NCBI GenBank assembly: GCA_002732755.1
Contig: NVSP01000019.1
Coordinates: forward strand, 1-9,120
DNA length: 9,120 bases
Source: Phycisphaera sp.
GTDB lineage: Bacteria; Planctomycetota; Phycisphaerae; Phycisphaerales; UBA1924
Reading direction: 5' to 3'
Shown here: piece by piece, positions 1 through 7,300 of the stretch
Layout of the letters: each line of letters begins with the position of its first letter
Position numbering within the stretch: position 1 is the first letter of the stretch
The notes under the pieces: model-generated
The model's database searches: none
Told to the model about the DNA's origin: nothing
Seen by the model: only the letters and a program-made list of their open reading frames with translations
Position numbers and translations under genes: made by a program

Positions 1-878
1 TGACCCGTGTTCCCAAACGCCGAGCCCAGCACACCATCAACGGCGGCTTCGCGGTTGGCATCCGGCATAATCAGCGAATGATTCTTCGCGCCGCACATAC
101 ACTGCACCCGCTTACCCGCCGCAGCAGCAGTCGTGTAAATATGCCTACCTGCTCCGGTCGAACCGACAAAGGAAACCGCGCGGACATCATCGTGCGTAAT
201 CAATCTGTTGGCGACATCAGGCCCGCCGTGGACGAGATTGATGACGCCACCGGGGAACCCCGCATCGTTTGCCAATTCGATCATCGCGCTCGTTGAAAAC
301 GGATCGTGCTCGGATGGTTTCAGAATAAATGTGTTCCCGCACGCGACCGACATCGGCCACATCCACATCGGCACCATCACCGGAAAGTTGAACGGCGTAA
401 TACCAACACACACACCCAGAGGCACGCGGTCAACCTGCGAATCAATCCCGACCCCGCCCTCGTCCTCGGTTCTACAAAACGAATTGGACACCGCGATCTG
501 TGGCAAAGAGTGCCCCATCGTCAAAACTGGCGCGGCTGTGGCGAACTCGACGCAATCGATGCCCCGGCGAAGCGAACCGATCGCCTCGGCCTTGGTCTTG
601 CCGTGCTCTGCGACAACGATGTCGGCGATGTCCGAGATGTTTGCTTCAAGGATCTGTTTGTAGCGAAACAGGCACTGGACACGATCGCCGACCGGCGTGT
701 TTGACCACGCCCCATAGGCGTCCTTCGCGGCTGCAACTGCCTTGTCGGCGATCTCCATCCCGCTCTTTGGCACAAACCCAACCCGCTCGCCGGTCGCTGG
801 GTTCAAAACCTCAGCGCCACCGGCACCCCCCGAAATATGTTTCCCACCCAGAAAGTGCCCTGCAACTGTGTCCGCCAA
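1..878 (-). CDS. mmsA: Methylmalonate-semialdehyde dehydrogenase (CoA-acylating), N-terminal part, cut by window edge
   Basis: This NAD-dependent aldehyde dehydrogenase family enzyme would convert methylmalonate semialdehyde or malonate semialdehyde plus CoA to propionyl-CoA or acetyl-CoA, in the cytoplasm, in valine or myo-inositol breakdown. About 292 codons are present on the minus strand with no stop. Visible motifs are an N-terminal HFLGGKHISGG, then NPATGE, then the family stretch GITPFNFPVMVPMWMWPMS, then LKPSEHDP. After these come the nucleotide-binding FVGSTGAGRHIY, and GAKNHSLIMPDAN, which separates this subfamily from generic aldehyde dehydrogenases. The sequence ends at SAFGNTG, just before the expected QRC with the catalytic cysteine. 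The family is usually about 490-500 residues, so roughly 200 are missing. I chose a TTG start because AGGAG lies 7 nt upstream and homology begins there. An in-frame ATG 36 codons upstream (at 986) is possible but less likely. The subfamily assignment is strong; the in vivo substrate is inferred. Confidence 0.9.
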   Translation of the reverse strand, partial: MADTVAGHFLGGKHISGGAGGAEVLNPATGERVGFVPKSGMEIADKAVAAAKDAYGAWSNTPVGDRVQCLFRYKQILEANISDIADIVVAEHGKTKAEAIGSLRRGIDCVEFATAAPVLTMGHSLPQIAVSNSFCRTEDEGGVGIDSQVDRVPLGVCVGITPFNFPVMVPMWMWPMSVACGNTFILKPSEHDPFSTSAMIELANDAGFPGGVINLVHGGPDVANRLITHDDVRAVSFVGSTGAGRHIYTTAAAAGKRVQCMCGAKNHSLIMPDANREAAVDGVLGSAFGNTG

Positions 879-885
879 TTCAGTT

Positions 886-890
886 CTCCT
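886..890 (-). promoter_or_regulatory. Ribosome binding site deciding the mmsA start
   Basis: The minus strand reads AGGAG here, followed by 7 nt and then TTG at 878. This is ideal Shine-Dalgarno spacing, and it is the main reason for preferring the TTG start over the in-frame ATG at 986. Confidence 0.65.
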
Positions 891-916
891 CTGCCCCTCA
901 TTCGGGCCAACACGCG

Positions 917-945
917 AGTCTAAGCCATAACCGACACCCCCGCAA
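917..945 (-). promoter_or_regulatory. Possible sigma-70-type promoter for mmsA
   Basis: On the minus strand TTGCGG (940-945) is followed by exactly 17 nt and then TAGACT (917-922). The -10 box matches TATAAT at four of six positions and the -35 box keeps the TTG. Transcription would start about 30 nt before the TTG start codon and after the alternative ATG at 986, which agrees with the chosen start. The match is only moderate and could be chance. Confidence 0.3.
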
Positions 946-1012
946 GGCACCCGAACTGATTGCAAAGATTGGCTGCTGCTGCTCATCCACCCCCATTCAT
1001 ATTGCGGACTAA

Positions 1013-1094
1013 GGCGTCCAAGTTGGCGGCCAAGCACTTATTTGGGGTGCTCCAGACTGCTGAGTGCGGGAGTGAATCCACCATCTTGGACTCC
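1013..1094. repeat. Imperfect 14-bp inverted repeat, arms 54 bases apart
   Basis: The left arm GGCGTCCAAGTTGG (1013-1026) and the right arm CCATCTTGGACTCC (1081-1094) are inverted copies matching at 12 of 14 positions, with a perfect 7-bp core GTCCAAG/CTTGGAC. Between the arms a smaller 5-bp stem AGCAC/GTGCT is possible (about 1032-1050). It could be a pair of operator sites for a dimeric regulator, a structured leader RNA, or chance. It lies about 135-215 bases before the kinase start and upstream of mmsA on the other strand. Confidence 0.4.
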
Positions 1095-1215
1095 AAAATG
1101 CACACCTCTTCAAGCCTTCGGGTTGAGCCGACGACGACAGATATGCAGAGAAACCACGCATACAGGTACTCAGGCCAGACAACCAGCAGCGTGTCCGCCC
1201 ACAGCATCACAGAAC

Positions 1216-1220
1216 GGAAG
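1216..1220 (+). promoter_or_regulatory. Ribosome binding site for the hybrid kinase
   Basis: GGAAG lies 8 nt before the GTG at 1229. It is a moderate Shine-Dalgarno match with good spacing and supports GTG as the start. The translated product begins with a short basic N-terminus directly before the first membrane segment, as expected for an anchored kinase. Confidence 0.5.
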
Positions 1221-1228
1221 TCATAGCA

Positions 1229-4200
1229 GTGAGCCGATTCGCCACGATCCGATTCATCCGCCCCACCATCATTGTGGCGGTGGCACTTCTTACGCTGGGT
1301 GCTGCGGCACTGGCCATCGTGGTTCTGCAACTCACCGGCTCAGGCAAATATGTTGAAAAAACCATCGAAGCGATATCTTCATCCGGAATACTCACGACCG
1401 GCTTTGTCGCCTTGGCTTCCCTGATCGGTGCCTCGACACTGCTCGTTCTCAATCATCAATCCAAACGCAAACACCACCACATCGACTCACTCCTGTCTGA
1501 TATAGAAAGCGATGCGTTCCGGTCGATTATCTATGATATCGATCCGTCCTGCATGAAGATCCTCGACCGCGACGGGCGGATCTTGGCAATCAATCAATCC
1601 GGCCTAGACATCGTTCAGGCAGAATCTCGTGATATGGTCATCGGAAAGCTCGCCTGCGGGCTGGTGCTCCCTGCACACCGCCAGCCGTACATGGATGCCC
1701 TCCGTCGAACGCTCGATGGAGAAGTGACCGAAATCGAGTACGAGATCGAGACACTTGCCGGTGAACGCGTTTGGCTTCGACAAGTCGCAAAATCGCACTA
1801 CTGCTCTTTCACAAAGCAAAGCGTACTTTACGGCATCTCAAGAGACATCACCGATTACAAACTCAACAAAGACCGCCTTGACCTGGCAATCGATGTCACA
1901 AACCAGGGACTCTGGGAAGAACATCTCCAGACCGACCAACTCTTCTACAACACCAACTGGTACACCATGCTCGGCTACACGCCCGACGACTTCCCCATGA
2001 CAAGCGGGTCATGGCGCAATCTCGTCCACCCAGACGACATCGAGAAAGCCAACGCAGACTTCCAACGCCACATAGACCACGAACAAGACACCTACAGCAG
2101 CGAATACCGCATGCGAGCCAAAGACGGCACCTGGAAATGGATCAAAGACATCGGCAGAATCGTTGAACGCACAGACAACGGCACCCCTGTCCGTGCGATC
2201 GGCCTTCACATCGACATCGACGCAACCAAAAGACACGAACTCACGCTTGGCGCGGTTGTCTCTCTTGATGCAACAACGCTTGGCACACCAACGCTCACAA
2301 ACCTCTGCCGATCCATCGCCGAGGCGTATGACCTTGATTGTGTTGGAATCACCAAGCTGATCGAAAACGATCACGGCACCGTCATCGCCGGCTGGCATGA
2401 CGGCAAGCCCACAGAGCCTATGACCTACAACCTGAATGGAACGCCATGTAGTGTTGCTATTAAGTCTGAATATTATCACTGCGAATCTGATGTCTGTAAC
2501 AGATTTTCTGACGACACAATCCTCACAGAGATGAACGCCGATGGGTATGCCGGGCTCGCGCTGTGTGGAAACGACGGTGTCAGAATCGGCTTAATCTACA
2601 TCGTGACAAAAAGGCCTCTGCACTACTCGAAAGAACTTGAGTCGAGCATGCGGCTTGTGGGCGCCAGAGTAGCAGGCGAATTCGAGCGGCAGCACATCGA
2701 AGATAGTCTCCAGACATCACAAGATCGCCTGAAGCTAGCGATGGATGCCGCGAAATTTGGGCATTGGGACTGGAACGCAAACACGGACGAACTGTCATTC
2801 AGCACTGAAATCTACAGCATGCTCGGGTACGACCACAATCAGCACCCCGATTCTCGTGCGTGGTGGCGTTCAATTTGCCACGCGGAAAATGCCAACCCTA
2901 TCTCAGACCTCATCACACGCAACCTCGCATCGAATCTACAAACATTCGAATCTGAATTCAGACTCCGTACTGCAGATGGCAGCGACATCTGGGTTAAAAT
3001 CGTCGGGATTCTCGAAGAAGAAGGCGGGATTAAGAACCGATTTTTTGGCACCATCCAAGATATCACCGAAAGCAAAAATAACCTAGTCAAACTCGTCGAG
3101 GCCCGGGACGCAGCGGAAGCTGCAAGCCGCGCCAAGAGTGAGTTTCTGGCAAACATGAGCCACGAGATCCGCACTCCGATGACTGCCATCCTCGGCAACG
3201 CAGACCTGCTCGCAAACAATCCAATGCTCAGCGATGAACCCGAGCTACTGAAAAATTCTATCAACGCCATTAGCCGCAACGCGGACCATCTCATGTCAAT
3301 CATCAACGACATCCTTGACACCTCAAAGATCGATGCCGGCATGCTCAACATTGAAGCTGTCGAAATCGCGCCCTACGACCTCATCACGAAATCTGCTGAG
3401 ATGCTATCAAGCCGAGCAAACGATAAAGGCATCGATCTTTCGGTGAAGTTCATGTGTGAGTTTCCAAGAAGAATCGAATCCGATCCAACGCGAATCAGAC
3501 AGATCATCATCAACCTGATCGGAAACGCCATCAAGTTCACCGACAAGGGGTCGGTTCGTGTTGAAATCGGCTACAACCCACTCCCAAACCGCTCCGGTCT
3601 ATTCACAATAACCGTCATCGACACCGGCATCGGCATCATAGAAAGCAACCTCGAGTCATTACGGAAATTCGAGCCGTTCAACCAAGCCGACGGCTCCACG
3701 ACTCGCAAATTCGGAGGAACCGGTCTTGGGCTTCGTATCACCAATGAACTAACCAAGATGTTTGGTGGAACCCTAACTCTAAAATCCGAGTACGGCGTAG
3801 GCACGACCGCCACAGCGACTCTACAGGTAAAGCCAATTCTCAATCTCGGGATGTGGCACCCGCCCGCCAAAAACATGGATAGAAATGATAAATGCAGCGC
3901 CAACTCAATAGAGCAAGTTGCGTCCGTTCTAGACGGGAAGACTATTCTTCTTGTAGAAGACGGCGAAGACAACCGGCTTCTTCTGAATCACATGCTGCGA
4001 GCCGCGGGGATCCGCGTAGTCAACGCCGTCAACGGCGCGGACGCGATTGGTACCTATAAAAGCACAAAATGTGAACCGGATTCCGACCCATTCGATCTCA
4101 TCCTCATGGACATGCAAATGCCAGAAGTCGATGGGTATAACGCCACGACGATACTTCGAGGACTTGGCTACATCGGCCCTGTCATTGCCCTGACCGCACA

Positions 4201-4339
4201 CGCAATGGCAGGAGACCGCGAAAAATGTCTAGCCGCCGGTTGCCATGACTACCTTACAAAGCCAGTCAGATCAGCAACACTCCTAGAAATGTGCGCCAAA
4301 CATATCGGCTTTCGAATCAAGCGATCCAAGGCTGCATAG
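1229..4339 (+). CDS. Membrane-anchored hybrid sensor histidine kinase (PAS-PAS-GAF-PAS-HisKA-HATPase-REC)
   Basis: A two-component sensor kinase that autophosphorylates on histidine and passes phosphate to its own receiver aspartate. The 1036 residues start at GTG. Two hydrophobic segments (about 11-37 and 50-76) leave only a short outer loop, so sensing is probably cytoplasmic or within the membrane. A PAS domain (about 90-211), a PAS_3-type domain (214-336), a GAF domain (338-490) and another PAS_3-type domain (495-616) follow. The kinase core has the H box MSHEIRTPM with His645, the N box with Asn766 in NLIGNAIKF, the G1 box DTGIGI at Asp798, an F box FEPFNQAD, and the G2 box GGTGLGL from 829. 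The C-terminal receiver (about 903-1025) has acidic residues Glu910 and Asp911, phospho-acceptor Asp961 in LMDMQMPEVDG, and Lys1011 in LTKPV. All catalytic residues are intact. There is no HPt domain, so a separate phosphotransfer partner would be needed for onward signalling. The ligand is unknown. It is divergent from mmsA and convergent with the helicase gene. Confidence 0.95.
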   Translation: MSRFATIRFIRPTIIVAVALLTLGAAALAIVVLQLTGSGKYVEKTIEAISSSGILTTGFVALASLIGASTLLVLNHQSKRKHHHIDSLLSDIESDAFRSIIYDIDPSCMKILDRDGRILAINQSGLDIVQAESRDMVIGKLACGLVLPAHRQPYMDALRRTLDGEVTEIEYEIETLAGERVWLRQVAKSHYCSFTKQSVLYGISRDITDYKLNKDRLDLAIDVTNQGLWEEHLQTDQLFYNTNWYTMLGYTPDDFPMTSGSWRNLVHPDDIEKANADFQRHIDHEQDTYSSEYRMRAKDGTWKWIKDIGRIVERTDNGTPVRAIGLHIDIDATKRHELTLGAVVSLDATTLGTPTLTNLCRSIAEAYDLDCVGITKLIENDHGTVIAGWHDGKPTEPMTYNLNGTPCSVAIKSEYYHCESDVCNRFSDDTILTEMNADGYAGLALCGNDGVRIGLIYIVTKRPLHYSKELESSMRLVGARVAGEFERQHIEDSLQTSQDRLKLAMDAAKFGHWDWNANTDELSFSTEIYSMLGYDHNQHPDSRAWWRSICHAENANPISDLITRNLASNLQTFESEFRLRTADGSDIWVKIVGILEEEGGIKNRFFGTIQDITESKNNLVKLVEARDAAEAASRAKSEFLANMSHEIRTPMTAILGNADLLANNPMLSDEPELLKNSINAISRNADHLMSIINDILDTSKIDAGMLNIEAVEIAPYDLITKSAEMLSSRANDKGIDLSVKFMCEFPRRIESDPTRIRQIIINLIGNAIKFTDKGSVRVEIGYNPLPNRSGLFTITVIDTGIGIIESNLESLRKFEPFNQADGSTTRKFGGTGLGLRITNELTKMFGGTLTLKSEYGVGTTATATLQVKPILNLGMWHPPAKNMDRNDKCSANSIEQVASVLDGKTILLVEDGEDNRLLLNHMLRAAGIRVVNAVNGADAIGTYKSTKCEPDSDPFDLILMDMQMPEVDGYNATTILRGLGYIGPVIALTAHAMAGDREKCLAAGCHDYLTKPVRSATLLEMCAKHIGFRIKRSKAA

Positions 4340-4362
4340 ATAATGGTATTTTGGATTGGATC
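4323..4362. repeat. Short inverted repeat across the convergent gene ends
   Basis: GATCCAA (4323-4329) and TTGGATC (4356-4362) are perfect 7-bp inverted copies with 26 bases between them. The left arm lies in the last codons of the kinase and the right arm in the 28-base gap before the helicase stop. It might act as a weak two-way terminator, but the loop is long, there is no GC-rich stem and no T run follows, so a real terminator is not supported. Confidence 0.25.
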
Positions 4363-4367
4363 AGAAA

Positions 4368-7300
4368 CTACACCGGACCGACTATTCCATCGCCTTCCAC
4401 AGCCATGCCTTGCTCAATCAACTCATCGATAATCGGCCCTACTATCTCGGAAACACGCGATGTGAGCCGTGATACTCCAAACAACTTCCCAGTTTCTCGC
4501 ATCAGATCCTGGCGTGGGAGCCCAAACTGCTCACCGAGCACATACAGCACCGCCAGCGACAATTCACGAGCAGGAATATCGTCTATTTCGCGTTGATCCT
4601 CATCACCATGCTGTGGCCGCCGAACACACAAGAACCGCTCCCTAGACTGCTTTGAATCCCACAACACATCGCCATCAACAACTATACCGCGTTGGCCCTG
4701 AGCCATCGCAAGCAATTCCGCAAACCGTTCCCGAAACTTCTCGCGTAACTGCTGCCGACCGCACCACTCTGAAAGACGTCGCATTGCAAACTCTTTCGTG
4801 ATCGGCTGCTCGTCGTGAACAATACTACAAAGCCAATCCAGCATTCTTCGCTCTTGACCAATCTCATACATATCAACATCGCGCACACGCCGCCCTGGCC
4901 TCTTTGCTGGGACGTAATCAATCAACTTAATTCCGATTTCATGCTTTGTCACAGATATCGAAGATCCTGGTTCCGAACGCTTCGTGCCTCCCACAGTTAC
5001 GTCCCTGATAGGTTCAGAAACATCGTGAGGCTGCTCCGACAAAGTTTCCTCAGTACTTGATGCCGCCGCAATCGCCGCTTCAATCTGCTCGATACACCCC
5101 TTCCGATTAATCTGCCACTGCACCGACCATACACGATGAAGCTTCCACCCAAGCCCTTTGAGCACCGCCGACCGCGTGCGGTCGCGATCCCTCGCTGTGT
5201 TGGCACCGGAATATGTCGGCCCATCGCACTCGATACCAAGGAGGTACCTATCTTCTTGATCCGGGTCACGCACCGCAAGATCAATCCGGTACCCGGCGTA
5301 GCCAACTCTTGAATCAATCTTCCAACCTCTTGATTCAAGCACAGATTGAATAGACGCTTCAAAGCTCAATGCAACCTGCCTAGTCTGCTTCTTATCGCGA
5401 GGGCTTGCGACAGAAAGGGTCCCTCGGGCGGCGTAGTCAAGGAACATCCGAAAGTGTCTTACCCCGGTCACACTCGTCCGGCGAAGATCTATCTCATCAC
5501 TTCTCATCGTTGAATACACCATAAGCCTGCGCTTTGCGCGTGTCACCGCAACGTTGAGACGCCGCTCTCCACCTTCCTTATTGAGTGGGCCAAAGTTCAT
5601 CGAAAGCCGTCCCTCATCGTCTTTGCCATAGCCGACCGAGAAAACAATCGTGTCGCGTTCATCGCCCTGTACGTTCTCAAGGTTCTTGACAAAGACCGCC
5701 TCGCCGGATGAATCGGTAAAATGCCGTTCGATCTCGGGGTGCGTTCGCCGCTGCTCATCAAGCAAGTCCTCGATGAGTGTCTGTTGCGCCTGGTTAAAAG
5801 TCACAATCCCGATCGAATCCGTTTCGGACGGATCCATCAGCATCCGTACAACATCCCCCACGACCCGCTCCGCTTCAACCCGGTTTGTGCGGGTCTTGCC
5901 TCGGTCATACACGCCGTCGGCAACGTGGCAAAACGAAACGCCGAGCCGATCAGACCGGCCCACCGGTGATGGGAACGTGTGGAGTTCATTCTGATAGTAC
6001 ATCTGATTTGAAAAAGCAATCAGGCTCTCATGCCGGCTACGGTAGTGCCATTTGAGCCGGAGCGCCGGTATCCCAGACGCGTTGCACTCTTTGAGAATCG
6101 ACTCCATGTCATCGACCACATGATCGTCGGCATCAAACTCATCGTCACCCTCAATCGAACTAAAGAAACTTGTCGGGGGGAGCTGCTTCGAGTCCCCCAC
6201 CACAACAACCTCGTGGCCGCGCGCGATCGCGCCGATCGCATCCCACACAGGAATCTGCGACGCCTCATCAAATACAACCAGATCGAATTGCGGCACATCA
6301 GAATCAAGAAACTGTGCGACAGACAGCGGACTCATCAAGAAACACGGCTTGAGCCTCGGCAAGAGATTCGGAATCGATGCAATAAGCCGGCGCGTCGGCA
6401 TGTGTCGGCGTTTCTTTTCCATCTCCCGCCGAAGTATCCCGACTTCAGACCTGCTCGACGCATGCGCCGGTGCCGAAGGCGTTGACTCACCGATAATCGA
6501 TGCAACCACAGCCTTGGTTTTCTCGATTATTCCGCTGTCAACCGAGCAGAACCGATCAACAACCGTCGCGTGGATATCTGAATTGAACTCACGGATAACA
6601 TCAACAGAGTTCGCCGTTGCGTTGAACCACTGGACCCCATACGCGTACTCGAACGCATCACCCAGCGACTCGCGCGGCACATCCCCGCGTTCATACGCCT
6701 CAACGAGTTTACCAAGACCAGCATCCGCCGCCGCATCTCGCGCCCGCCGCCACCCGCACCAGCCGCTGAGCCTATCAAGCCCCCCCAGCCATCGGTCAAA
6801 CATGTCATCTATTTCCGTCAAGAACCATGTATCGGGCTTTCTGACTTCACAACCATCTACATTCACTATCACACAAACCGATTCCCAGGCACCTGCCCAT
6901 GTTGCAAACGCTGCCCTATATCCCGGTGCCGATGCAGCGATTCTCTCTGCTGTCCCTTGCTCGCTGACTGCGTTTCTTACCAATTCCACAAGCTCTTGAT
7001 GCGCACCTTGCGATGAATATTCGGCGGCCATCGCTGAAAATGAATCACACCACTCCAGAAGAAGGTCACACGCATCCCAATCGGTAACACTATTCTGTGA
7101 AACTTGCCCCAGAGTCTCCGCACCTGAGCGCATACCCTCAAGCTCTACATCCAGTTTCTTCAGATCACGAGCTTTCTGGAAATCCACAAGCAGACTCTCA
7201 AGCTTTGGAACCGCCGCCTTTGCATACACCCGCAGCTTCCGGCGAAGCAGCAATCCACGCAGCCAGCGAAACGGCGCAACCTGCACCGATGCCCGCTTGA

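Larger units (their letters stand above)
879..1228. other. Divergent intergenic region between mmsA and the hybrid kinase
   Basis: This 350-base stretch separates two divergently transcribed genes. It holds the two ribosome binding sites, a possible mmsA promoter (917-945), an imperfect inverted repeat (1013-1026 with 1081-1094), a GCT triplet run (972-983) and a small possible hairpin with a CTTCGG-type loop (about 1113-1124). No convincing promoter was found for the kinase. No tRNA or recognisable ncRNA is seen. One minus-strand 74-codon reading frame (983-1207) is discussed in the findings but is not called as a gene. Confidence 0.6.

Noticed and set aside
972..983. GCT repeated four times
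   Set aside because: Too short to be a meaningful repeat tract or phase-variation site.
208..1012. Several plus-strand open frames of 130-170 codons
   Set aside because: They are rich in Arg, Pro, Ser and His, show no domain, and lie opposite the clear mmsA reading frame on the minus strand.
1113..1124. Small hairpin with a CTTCGG loop
   Set aside because: The stem is only about four pairs including one G-U and no T run follows, so it does not support a terminator or ncRNA.
960..1226. Plus-strand 88-codon frame ending just before the kinase
   Set aside because: It has no Shine-Dalgarno, low-complexity composition and no recognisable motif; it is in a different frame from the kinase, so it is not a missing N-terminus.
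2009..2479. Minus-strand 156-codon frame opposite the kinase
   Set aside because: It is Val/Asp/Phe-rich antisense of the PAS and GAF coding frame, with no ribosome site or family signature.
6030..6999. Plus-strand open frames of about 150 and 216 codons
   Set aside because: They lie opposite the helicase gene across its conserved motif II to IV region and have no recognisable protein features.
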